Shown here: positions 30,242 through 39,534 of the stretch, one piece after another
Layout: each line of letters opens with the position of its first letter
Numbering within the stretch: the stretch's first letter is position 1
DNA from: Leishmania mexicana MHOM/GT/2001/U1103
Taxonomy: Eukaryota; Euglenozoa; Kinetoplastea; Trypanosomatida; Trypanosomatidae
Direction: 5' to 3'
DNA: 64,000 nucleotides
NCBI RefSeq assembly: GCF_000234665.1
Contig: NC_018331.1
Span: 62,001 to 126,000, forward strand
Position numbers and translations under genes: made by a program
The notes under the pieces: generated by a model
What the model saw: only the letters and a program-made list of their open reading frames with translations
Databases searched by the model: none
Told to the model about the DNA's origin: nothing

Positions 30242-31255
30242 GCCGTTGGATCCATGTGCCTCGCCAACTGAGGGGGGGGGAGCCCCACCGCGAACGGACG
30301 CTCACCGACGCGGCAATGCCGAAAAGGCTCCCTTTCCGCTGCATCCAGCACGGCCGATGTCGCAGTCCGACTTGCTACTCTTTTGCCGCTACGTCGCACC
30401 TTTGGCGAACCATCGCCGGCTCCTCGCTTGAAAGACGGCCAGCAGCTGGGAGGAAGCCTACCGTCTGACTTCAGAGCTTCCTAAGCGTCTCCAGCGCCAA
30501 AGTAGCGCCTTACCGGGAGGCGGAGGCGAAGCTAAGCTGGGGCGCGGCTCTTCTGTTCAGACCTCCTTTGCGTCGTGCGGCTGGGTGTTTAGCGGCACAG
30601 TCGCGCACGCCTTTCCGTACTTTGAAGTGTCGGACCATGTGCATGCTGCTGGTGACACGACCGATTGCCCTCTTTTCTTCTCCTGCCCTGCCCTGCTCTC
30701 TCTTTGTCCCACGTTGGCAAAAGAAAAGAGTCGTTTTCTTGCCCTCGTGGCCCATATAGCAAACGTGTGCAGATCTACCCTGTGCGCCCTTCCGCTGCCC
30801 TCCTCCCTCCCTTCCCTTCGCCCACATACACGCATACAACGGGCGGCCATAAAGAGAAGCCACGAAGTATACGAGACCCAGAAACAAAAAGCGCACACGT
30901 GCCCGTAGGTGCGCCATCTTTTCGCATCACCTGCCATTCTTGCGCTTGATCGTTTCTCCTCATTCTTGTTTTCTCTCTTGGGCCAACGGCGGTTGACGCA
31001 TCGTGGAGAAGCCGAAGCGATCGTGACTTCCTTTCCTTCTCTCTCACAAGAGCACACCTTCATCGTCATTCGACAGTCGTATAGACCCTTCACCTCATAG
31101 ACTCTCCCGTCTACGTCTTTTTCGTTCTTGTCCTTTTATTTTTTTTTTCCACCCTTTCACCTTCACGTAAGCGACGACTCTCCGGCAGACAGACACGCGC
31201 GAGTATTCGGCCCCCTCCACCCACGCTCCTTGTTTACATTGCTTGATCTATCCAA

Positions 31256-31320
31256 CCCCCTTTTTTTCTTGTTTGTCGAACCTTTTCTTCTCGTTTTTTT
31301 TATCTGCATACACATACAGA
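31256..31320 (+). promoter_or_regulatory. Polypyrimidine tract and candidate splice acceptor before the RRM protein
   Basis: A long T/C tract (with TTTTTTTTC and TTTTTTTTATC runs) ends in ACACATACAG at 31320. Splicing at this AG would leave a 5'UTR of only 11 bases before the ATG at 31332; a second tract at 31117-31161 could give a longer leader. Confidence 0.55.
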
Positions 31321-31331
31321 CACCCAGCTTC

Positions 31332-32819
31332 ATGATGAACGTCAAGCAGGCGAAGGCGTGGGAGGACATCTCCCTGTGCCGCTCCGTGTCCACCATCAGC
31401 AGCTCTGCCTCCACCGCTGAGGCCACGGCTGGTAACGACATATCTTCGTTCCTGTTTGACGACTACCGTGATGATCCCTTTTCTACCAAGTCCCGCTGCA
31501 AGCACTGGCTGTCGGTGGGCCACCTGAGCCTCACCACCACCGATGCGGAGCTCAAGTCTCTCTTTTACCCGTACGGCGCCGACGAGGCTTTCACAGCATG
31601 GGAGGGGGCGATTATGACGGGATTTGTCGGATTCGACTCACCCGAGATGGCGGACCTGGCAGCGCAGAAAATGCACGCCTTCATTCCTCTGGGACAGTCG
31701 CAGGCGCTGATGGTGCACGCGGTGACACTGGAGGAGGTGTCGCAGGCTCGCTCCAAGAGTCCCAAATCGTTGCTGGCGGTGCTGTACAGTGAGTGCGCCA
31801 CGCAGGGTATCAGCGCCATGATTCGGCGCAGCAAGTCCCCTGTGACCGTGGCCAGGGACCTGGCGATGGAGGTGGCGCGCGCCTCTCCAGTGGTTCTGCA
31901 GCGTATCTTGGCGGCCTTGTCTGACCTCTCCCCGCAGTGGGTCGGCTTTTCCTCCTTCACCGAGGAGCTGCTCAAGTCACTACTGGGGTCACTGCTGGAG
32001 GCAGGCGAGCTGAATGCTGCGCAGACCATCAACTGCGGCTCCGTGGTTGGTAATCTCTTCCAGATGAAAATGATCACCAGCGACCCGTACTACCTGGCAG
32101 GACGACTGCTGCAAAAGTCTGGGCACAGGCTGGGGCAGCTTGAGGGCATTTGCGCGCTGGCGCACACATGCGCGATGCTCCCTAACTGCCACATATCTAG
32201 GGCTTCTTTCTGGGCTCAGGTGGCGGATATCGCCACGAAGGTGACGGACCCGGAAACAAGTCATGCTCTCCTCGGTCACCTCCGTCGCTACACCAAGACA
32301 AGTGCACACCTCGCAACCACTGCCACCAGTTTGCTGTCGTCATCTGTACCCTCTCCGTCGGTGTTCTCGACGATGCCGTATGCCCCTGCAACCGCGACGC
32401 GGCAGCAGGTGGTACACCAGCACGTGTCTCCACAGCAGCCACGTCAGGACGAGATGAAGCGCCGCACCATCTACGTCTCTCACTTGCCTGGCCTCCTGCC
32501 GCAGAGCATGCTGCTTGAGCTCCTTACCACAGCTGGCCCTGTCAACAAGGTGCGCATCTGCGCTGGAGCTGGCTACTGCACGCTGTTTGCCTTTGTGGAG
32601 ATGCGCACACTGGAGGGGGCGCAGCGGGCCATGTGCATGAACGGCCTTCAGCTGATGGGGTTTGCCATCCGTGTGCAGACGGCCCGCAACGCGGTGCAGG
32701 ACGTGCTCGAGGGGGATGCACGGTTCGACGCGAATGGGGCTTTGATTCAGCCGTGCCTCTTTGGCATGTCTCATGCCCCGCTGTCCAAGTGCCTGAACCC
32801 CGCCGAATGGACCCACTGA
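31332..32819 (+). CDS. RNA-binding protein with two RRM domains
   Basis: A 495-residue protein. The first RRM is about residues 57-130 (WLSVGHLSLTTTDAELKSLF, with a divergent RNP1 around GFVGFDS). The second is about 376-455 (IYVSHLPG as RNP2 and CTLFAFVEM as RNP1), the better conserved of the two. The middle (about 145-335) is helical, with an SPVTVARDLAMEVARASP segment, and could be a protein-docking region similar to MIF4G/PABC partners. Such proteins control mRNA stability or translation in trypanosomatids, which lack gene-by-gene transcription control; the target is unknown. The frame is open further upstream from a TTG, but the region before 31332 is a splice-signal tract, so the ATG pair at 31332 is preferred. 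Confidence 0.88.
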   Translation: MMNVKQAKAWEDISLCRSVSTISSSASTAEATAGNDISSFLFDDYRDDPFSTKSRCKHWLSVGHLSLTTTDAELKSLFYPYGADEAFTAWEGAIMTGFVGFDSPEMADLAAQKMHAFIPLGQSQALMVHAVTLEEVSQARSKSPKSLLAVLYSECATQGISAMIRRSKSPVTVARDLAMEVARASPVVLQRILAALSDLSPQWVGFSSFTEELLKSLLGSLLEAGELNAAQTINCGSVVGNLFQMKMITSDPYYLAGRLLQKSGHRLGQLEGICALAHTCAMLPNCHISRASFWAQVADIATKVTDPETSHALLGHLRRYTKTSAHLATTATSLLSSSVPSPSVFSTMPYAPATATRQQVVHQHVSPQQPRQDEMKRRTIYVSHLPGLLPQSMLLELLTTAGPVNKVRICAGAGYCTLFAFVEMRTLEGAQRAMCMNGLQLMGFAIRVQTARNAVQDVLEGDARFDANGALIQPCLFGMSHAPLSKCLNPAEWTH

Positions 32820-35800
32820 TGCACATGCGCGATAGTTGGCTTGATTGGGTGCCATCTGCACCTCCTTCAAAGGGGGGGTTCCGTTCACACCGTGAGACCC
32901 ACGCACACCAATGACACCCGCGCACTTACAGAGGCGCGCGAATGTGCGCCTGAGCGTCTTTCTTGCTTTCTCCCTGTGCTGCGGAACGCGCCACACGTTT
33001 CTTCTTCCCTCTGGAAGGACGCTCGTCTGCTGCCACCCTCTTTTTCCGTATGGCCGGCCATTTGTGGTGGCAGAGGTGGCATGACAAGGGTGAAGGACGG
33101 AGTCGGCGTGCAGTTGCCGGGGGTGAGTGTCGTGTTGCATTGCGGATGAGGTGCAGCTTGGCGCTTTCCGCGTGACGATGTCTTGTGTACTATTACTGGA
33201 TTTGCGTCTTCTCGCATGCGGATGGCTTGGTGTGGCTTGCCAGTAACGCTTGCTTTTTTTCCTGTATAGTGCACCGTCGATCCGTGAGACAAGCTGACGT
33301 CTTCCTGGGCAGACACGCAGAGGAGAGAGGGCGGAGGGGGCGTGACCTGGGTGCTGTAAGTGGGTGGGTCTTGGCGTCAAGAGTGTGGCGTGTGTGGATG
33401 CAGTGAGGAAAAATTGGCCTTATGGCTGTGTCCCAGAAAAAACACCTACGGTAGTGTAGCCGTGGTGCCAGCTACATTTCTTTCATCTCCCTCTTCTACA
33501 CCCTCACTCCTCACTCACGCGCACACAGGAGGACGGTACAAAGGCACGTCAACGCAGCGGAAGTGTGCCACCGCTTTCACCCGTCACATGTGGCGTGCTC
33601 ATTTCCTTTTTTTTACTGTTTTCTTCGTCCTTCCACGTATCTTGCAGGGGTGAGGCACGGTAGAAAACTCGCATCTCAAAATTATGCCGGGTTCTCTCTC
33701 TCGCTCTCTCTTGCTTCCACTGCAGCCGCCTCCCATTCGTGTATCATAGAAGTTTGTCGGTCCCCGTCTGTTTCTTTCCGTCTGTCTGGCGTCTCTTCTC
33801 AACTCGGCTTTGTTGAACGCACGTCGACGCGTGATGAGGTCATTTGTTTGCTTGTTCTCCCCCTTTTTTGTCTGTGAAAGGGGAGGGGGGGGAGCTCGAA
33901 GATTTTCTTGTGTGCGCTCATAGATACCTTTTCACCCCCTCCTCCGACCGCACTAACACACAAGCACGCACACATGCGCTATACATGTACGAGAGGGAGA
34001 AGGGTTAAATGCCGAGGAGCGCGGGGACTGTTTCACGACATCTTTCCCGGCCTCCCGCTGCCAAGTCTAGCGGATGACACTCCTCCTGGCACTCTCCACG
34101 GCCGACCTCACCAGACTCGCACCCTCACCCCAGCAACGCAAGTAGGAGCGAAAGAGGCATCGAGTGCTGTTCAGGGCGGCCGTTTGGTTTTGTTTGTCAC
34201 GCCTTCTGCCGCCTTCTTGTTGTTTCACCACGTTTTATAGATGGACGCTTCGCCACCGCTTCCTTTTTTCTTTCCGTGATCTTCCTCGCATCTGAACGCG
34301 CTCGGTGAAAGCGTTGTCGCCCTCCCCTCTTCCCGCCCTCCTGGCTCTCCGTCCCCTCCCCTCTTCCATCGGTGAAGGCGGAGACATGTACGCGGCCAAA
34401 GACAAGATAGTGTTGTTGTAGGTCGGCGTTTTTGTTTTGTATGGGCGAGTGTTTGTAGTTTTTTCTTTTGGTGTTTACCTACCCCTTCTTCTTCTGCACG
34501 CCCTTTCCTGTGGGGTGACCTGTGCCTTTGAGCATGTGCGTGCATGTTGTAACCAGCGCGGGCAGATGAGGGAGAGGGGGTCGGAGGTGCGCCTTCGCAC
34601 ATGTTCTCGTATTGTCTTTTCATTTTGCGCTGCTTGGGCGCTCACCAAAAAAAAGCAGAAGAGAGCGCGAGACGCAGCAGCTGCGCGCCTCCCCACCAGC
34701 ACACCCCACTTGTTGCTTTTATATTTCTTTCTCGTATCTGCATTTCTTCGCACTCCTTGTTCTGTACAGCTTCCGTTTTGCCTCGATCTCGGGCTCCGGC
34801 ACACTGCACGTTCCCCCCGTCACCTGTAGCGGTCTCTCTCTCCATCTCTCTGTGCTCCCAATTTGAACTTCACATGTGCGGCTGCTCGACTAGTTTCTCC
34901 CACGTGATTGCTTCCTCCCGCTTTATATTGTTTTTCTTTTTTTTTTCCTCAGAGTGCCTTTGTGTTTTGTTCTCTCCCCGCTCCTATCCCTTTCATGTCC
35001 CTCTCACTGTGCGGTGATGGCGGCGACTGGGGGAGGGAGAGGGTGGGGGCGGGAGGGGGGCGGCGATGGGCGAACACACCCACATTCAATAGAACTACAC
35101 TTTCTTTCCTCCCGTTTCTCTATATATCTCCCCGTCTTATTATTATTTCTTTTCATTCTTGGCAAGTGCGTGCGTGAGCGTGCGTGTTTGCGCTCTTTTT
35201 TCTTCGTGGTTGTTGTGAGCTCGACCCGCAGTGGACTCATTGCCTGGCACTTCCGCTATGCAGTCATCTCCTCCAGCGTGCTCTCTCACGTTATCGGTCG
35301 CCGCCGTCTACTTCTCCCTCTCGCGCCACTCGTGTATGTGTGTTTGCCTCCCTTCTAAAGTGTTTAGGGCAGAAGGTAGTAGAAAAGGGCAGCGATGGGG
35401 AACTGGGCAGGCGTCGGTGAGCACCGTCGAAGAAAGCGCGCGAATGCATGTCACAGGCTGGAGCGCAGATGAGGAGGGGGCACACACAAGATTCTCGAAG
35501 CAAGCCGCAGACTCCCGTGTCGCCTATGTCATTCAGACGGCACGCCCCTTCCCTTCTTGTGTCTCTGCCTGCCTTTCCACGGCGGGTGGGAGCAGATGGC
35601 GGGTCTTGATTCATCTGCTCATGTGTCCGTGTTCCCTCCCTTACGATGTGAGCGGCGCGTTACGACCACCGCTGCTACCACTCGTGCAAAAAAAAAGCAG
35701 CGGACTTCACACGCATGCGTGACTTACCGAGGCTGACAGAGGAGGTGCATCAAAAACATGCGTCAGACTTCAGGGATGGTGTTGTCTCCTCCCTCACTCT

Positions 35801-36127
35801 GTCTTCCCTTCGCTCTGGTGAGCGCTCTCTTGTGTGTCCATCTTGCTTGGCAGACACAGCTGGATTGTACCTCACTCGCCCACCATCACGCCTGATTCCT
35901 TGGTTGCTGACAGTCATCGGGACTTGGCATGTGCTCTGAGTGCATACCCCCCTCACAGCTTTTTTTTATCTGCCCTCGCCTCTCTGCCCCTCCACCGCGC
36001 AGCGCTCCCTGTCCCTGTGCGGCACCGACTTCTCTCTCACCGCTTCACGCACGCATTCACACATACACGCACGTGCATGTACACCGAACCAGCGCGCATG
36101 CGGAACTGAAGTAGATTGTCGATTGCC
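32820..36127. other. 3.3 kb intergenic region with G-rich tract
   Basis: No coding frame that I would support in any frame; the open frames encode low-complexity serine/leucine/cysteine text typical of UTR sequence. The 33.4-35.4 kb part is rich in T/C tracts and may include long UTRs or an unannotated non-coding RNA. A strong G-run cluster is at 35029-35063. Confidence 0.6.
35029..35063 (+). other. G-run cluster, potential G-quadruplex
   Basis: Five or more runs of three to six G separated by one to three bases (GGGGGAGGGAGAGGGTGGGG and continuing). On the plus (transcript) strand this would readily form a quadruplex in RNA. Confidence 0.7.
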
Positions 36128-38098
36128 ATGATCCGCGTGCCGGGAAACTGGACTTGCGCCCACTCTCCCTGCGCATTCGTCGAGGTACGCGATGAGTGCT
36201 ATCTGTGCCGCCTTGTGCCCGTCTTCACCGCCACACTTACGTACGAACTGGAGACTTCTGTCCGCGTGAGCTTGCTAGAGGCGCGGCGTTTCGCGAGTCA
36301 GGACTTCGCCGTCGCAGAGATTCATCACGTCGTGCACGCGCCCTGCCTGAGCGGCATCGAATATCGCCCCTGTGCTGCAGGGGACCGTTCGAGAGAGGCT
36401 ATGGTGATTCGGTGTCCTGTACTCCACTATACGGCAAAGGAGGTGACGGTGGACGGGCCGCGACGGGCCACCCGCGCGACCGCTGCTCATATCGCGGCTT
36501 CCCTTATGGGACGCTACGTTGTCGTCGGGGCTCAGTTCCGCACTCAAGACGGTGTCTACACGGTGCGTCAGGTGACGCTACAGAAGGGTTACCGCGGCAT
36601 AGCGCTTGTCAGCGGCGACTGCCGTGTGCGCGTGAATGATTCTCAGCGAGCCGGCAGCGGCAGCCTTGGTGGGAGAGGGGCAGCACGACCCATTGGCCTC
36701 GAAGATGAGACAGACCAGCTCCTGCAGCTGCTGGCGTGCGCCGACAAGTCCGCCGGTGCGTTTGTCGGTGTCATGGTGCGCGGCCCTCGAGGGTGTGGCG
36801 TTTCCAGCACGGTGAGGTATGCCCTGGAAAGCGTTGCTGCCACACACACGGTGCTGGGATGGTCGAGTTGCTTCTCACCGTCAGCAGCTTTTCAAGAGGG
36901 GTGGGGTGGCACCGTGGTGCTGGTGGTCACTGGCACCGAGCACGTCTTTTCGGCTGCTGAGCCGGAGTTGGCCAAGCTTCATTTGCGCAAGCTTCAGCGG
37001 GACGCTGCGGTTCTTCGCGGCGGAGGCAGCGGTGTCGCCCGGTCCGTTTTGGTGCTGTGCGTCAGCCACGACTACGGTCTCTGTGCGCCCGATGTACTGG
37101 ACGACCTCGTCGCCTTTCACCTTGTGCTTTCCTTCCCTGGTGCGTCGCAGCGCGCAGACTTGCTGGCCAGCGTGCGAGGCGGCAGCGCCGTGGACTGGCT
37201 GAGCGCTGCACAGGGTCTCGTGGGACGGACATGCGCGGAGACGCTGGAGGCCGCCCGGCGGCCCGACATCGCCTCCGCTCTCCCTTTCAAGGCAGTGCGG
37301 TGGTCGGAGATTGGCGGGCTGGCGGAGGTAAAGGACAGGCTGTATCGCGCACTTGTGTGGCCGCAACAGCAGCCGGAGCTGATGCAGCGCTTCCACATCA
37401 CCCCACCGCGCGGCATCCTCCTCTATGGCCCCCCAGGGTGCGCCAAGACGACGCTCATTAAGGCGCTCTGCTCAGAAGGGAACTTCTCGCTCATCTACCT
37501 GGACTCTGCGACCGTGGTGAGCGCGTACGTGGGGGAGAGCGAGCGCTACCTGCGAGACGTCTTCACTCGCGCCCGCCGCCAGGCTCCGTGCATTGTATTC
37601 TTTGATGAGGTAGAGGTGCTTGGCGGCCGCCGAGTCGGCGGTGGACACGACACCGAGCACGTGCGCCTCCTGTCGACTCTTCTCACTGAGATGGACGGCT
37701 TCGCAGACATCCACGGGGTTTGTTTTGTTGGCGCCACCAACGTGCCGCACCTCCTCGATCCAGCGTTGATGCGACCTGGCCGGTTTGATTACATGGTGCA
37801 CGTTCCTCTACCCACCATGGCAGATCGCGAGTCCATTCTCCAACTGCTGCTGTGCAAAACCGCCGCTGACACCCGCATCATCGCGGAACAGACGGAAGGT
37901 TTCAGCGGCGCGGACCTGAAGGTCTTCTGCTCCGAGGCTCTTTTAGCGTTGTTCAAGGAGTCTGCTGGTGTACCACAGGTGCTGCATGAGAGGGCCAGCG
38001 TGACAGCGTACCTGTTGCAGAAGGCGAGCGGCTTTCAGCGCACTCACTACGACTCAGCCGCTCTCGACGAGTTTCAACGTGAGCACGCATCTGCGTGA
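36128..38098 (+). CDS. AFG2/SPATA5-like type II AAA ATPase with degenerate first ATPase domain
   Basis: A 656-residue protein. The second AAA domain (about 400-640) is intact: Walker A GPPGCAKT at 434-441, Walker B IVFFDE with D493/E494, the sensor-1 Asn in GATNVPHLLD and an arginine finger in LMRPGRFD. The GPPGC(A/S)KT form is typical of the AFG2/SPATA5 and SPATA5L1 group. The first domain (about 190-390) is degenerate: its P-loop reads GPRGCGVSS (219-227), lacking the catalytic Lys, and its Walker B position reads VVLVVTGTEHVF without the Asp-Glu pair. AFG2-type ATPases recycle shuttling factors from pre-60S ribosomes. A PEX1/PEX6-type peroxin is the main alternative. The first ATG in frame is 36128. 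Confidence 0.85.
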   Translation: MIRVPGNWTCAHSPCAFVEVRDECYLCRLVPVFTATLTYELETSVRVSLLEARRFASQDFAVAEIHHVVHAPCLSGIEYRPCAAGDRSREAMVIRCPVLHYTAKEVTVDGPRRATRATAAHIAASLMGRYVVVGAQFRTQDGVYTVRQVTLQKGYRGIALVSGDCRVRVNDSQRAGSGSLGGRGAARPIGLEDETDQLLQLLACADKSAGAFVGVMVRGPRGCGVSSTVRYALESVAATHTVLGWSSCFSPSAAFQEGWGGTVVLVVTGTEHVFSAAEPELAKLHLRKLQRDAAVLRGGGSGVARSVLVLCVSHDYGLCAPDVLDDLVAFHLVLSFPGASQRADLLASVRGGSAVDWLSAAQGLVGRTCAETLEAARRPDIASALPFKAVRWSEIGGLAEVKDRLYRALVWPQQQPELMQRFHITPPRGILLYGPPGCAKTTLIKALCSEGNFSLIYLDSATVVSAYVGESERYLRDVFTRARRQAPCIVFFDEVEVLGGRRVGGGHDTEHVRLLSTLLTEMDGFADIHGVCFVGATNVPHLLDPALMRPGRFDYMVHVPLPTMADRESILQLLLCKTAADTRIIAEQTEGFSGADLKVFCSEALLALFKESAGVPQVLHERASVTAYLLQKASGFQRTHYDSAALDEFQREHASA

Positions 38099-38949
38099 AC
38101 GAGGGAGACGGTGGAGAAAAGGGTAGTGTGGCATCAGCTCTGTATACACCCTACCCCCCTTCCTCCTCTCTCCTCCGTTCTTTGCCTAGGGATGCCGGCC
38201 ATTGCACCTTTCTCTTCGCTCACTTGCCTCACCCCCCGTTGCCCACACACCACAGACGCGAGGGCGTACAAGAACCGCTGCACCCCGCCGGTTCCCTTTG
38301 GCCACCTTTTTCTTTTTCCTCGTTTGCCGTGCCGCATTTCGGGGCAGCGACATATACGACATCGCGTAAGTAATCGATAGCCGGAGTCTCTTTCAACCAA
38401 GCACAGTGCCGCACTGCATGCACCATCTAAGGCACGAGGGCAGGGCGCGGGTGCGCCGCAGCACCTCAAGCTGGCTCGTGTGAGGACGAGTAGGTTTTTC
38501 GTGCTGTGGCTTGGCATGCGTTCCTGTGCCTCCCGAGTGGTCACGGTGCACCTCAGTGGTGCGCTGGTCTTTTCGTAAATGCCGTTGCATGGGCAGGCGG
38601 GGCCCCTCGAACACCCTCCCCTCCCTCCACTGAGTCCACCTCGTCACCCCTCCTGCTTGGGCTCCCTCGCCCGTTCCTCCTTTACACTGTGCTGTACTTG
38701 TATCTCCCATGTTTCACGTGTGGGGGGCTCCGCTGCCCTATCGTTCTTTCCTAATGCGACATATCTCGCGGATGCTGACGCGACGCATACACATATACAT
38801 ACATGCACGCCCACTTCACTGGCTGGCTTGTGCAACAGACGCGCCCCCCTTCTCTACCTCTCTCTCGCTCGTCATCACACGAATTCTCTTCGGCGTCTTG
38901 TCGCTCTTTACGTTGGCTCATCGGCTTGAGGGTGTGCACGCCTTTCAAG
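38099..38949. other. 0.85 kb intergenic region
   Basis: Pyrimidine-rich spacer. The run at about 38833-38900 (CT-rich, many TCTC repeats) probably directs splicing for the triple-repeat gene. The frame of that gene is open back to an ATG at 38803, but this part reads as splice-signal sequence. Confidence 0.6.
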
Positions 38950-39534
38950 ATGAACGTGGAGGTGACGGGGCGGTGTTTCTTTACGGGGGATGACTACTAC
39001 ATATCTCTTCCTATCACGAACAAGGCGGCCAACCGCGGCGAGCCACGACAGCTCCTATGCAGTGAGATGATTCACTGGGACGACTACCGGCAAGAGCGCG
39101 GCATTAACGACGGCAAACCACCAATGCAGCAACTGTTTGCCTCCTCTTACGCGGAGCCACTCGTGCGCACCTTCGCGCTAGGCAGTGATACATACGTTAC
39201 GCAGGTGACGGGTGTGTCAGTGACGCAGGCCGGCTCGTCCAGTCAAATGTTTAGTGCGGAGATGCTGCACTGGGACGACTACTGCGCAGCGCGTGGCATC
39301 AACACAGGGGAACCGACCATGGCGAGCCTCTTCCGCCCCTTTGAAGGCAAAAGCATTCTTGTGTTCGACTTGAATGAGCGCAAGCTCACTGAGTTTGAAG
39401 GGAACAGCGTCGCCCTCATCTCATATGGCGCTGATCGACAGACGTACTGCAGTGAGATGGAGCACAGGGACGATTACGTCAGAGCAAAAACTGGGCAGGC
39501 ACCGCAGCCCAGCATGGCGTCGTTGTTCGCTTGA
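38950..39534 (+). CDS. 194-residue protein of three ~62-residue repeats
   Basis: I do not recognise a family. The protein is three tandem units (about 1-64, 69-128 and 132-194), each ending in a conserved block: SEMIHWDDYRQERGI, AEMLHWDDYCAARGI and SEMEHRDDYVRAK, followed by a Gly/Pro turn and a terminal M-x-x-LF (MQQLF, MASLF, MASLF). Each unit starts with beta-rich text (for example YVTQVTGVSV). Conserved His, Trp/Arg, Asp, Asp, Tyr could form a binding site. There is no signal peptide or membrane segment. I chose the ATG at 38950 because the repeat begins there and upstream codons look non-coding; an upstream ATG at 38803 would add 49 residues. Confidence 0.78.
   Translation: MNVEVTGRCFFTGDDYYISLPITNKAANRGEPRQLLCSEMIHWDDYRQERGINDGKPPMQQLFASSYAEPLVRTFALGSDTYVTQVTGVSVTQAGSSSQMFSAEMLHWDDYCAARGINTGEPTMASLFRPFEGKSILVFDLNERKLTEFEGNSVALISYGADRQTYCSEMEHRDDYVRAKTGQAPQPSMASLFA

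Larger units (their letters stand above)
28957..30590 (+). other. Degenerate coding-like block, possible mobile-element or pseudogene relic
   Basis: The block differs from neighbouring UTR-like DNA: it is GC-rich with balanced bases and has protein-like open stretches that jump between the three plus frames. Examples are about 29350-29445 (residues such as RKRLSQADGNALHHVAQRLV), 29450-29881 (143 codons, including LLLKSGETFANQKIMAYQ) and 30340-30560 (LLFCRYVAPLANHRRLL followed by a stop and KTASSWEEAYRL). This is the pattern of an old gene broken by frameshifts and stops. Candidates are a relic of a tyrosine-recombinase element (TATE/VIPER type), a DIRE non-LTR relic, or a lost host gene. I cannot name the family. 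Confidence 0.35.
27899..31331. other. 3.4 kb intergenic region with a degenerate coding-like block
   Basis: Much longer than most gaps here. It contains an AC-rich microsatellite at about 27940-27975, pyrimidine-rich sequence to about 28.9 kb, a GC-rich coding-like block at about 28.93-30.59 kb described separately, another AC microsatellite near 30211-30241, and long polypyrimidine tracts from 31117 to 31320 before the RRM protein. Confidence 0.65.

Noticed and set aside
32340..33380. 346-codon minus-strand frame overlapping the RRM protein end
   Set aside because: It runs opposite a real gene into its 3'UTR, has histidine/arginine/glutamine-rich text with no motif, and is on the strand opposite to the whole unit.
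38803..38949. Upstream ATG adding 49 residues to the triple-repeat protein
   Set aside because: This part overlaps a CT-rich splice-signal region and has no similarity to the repeat units.
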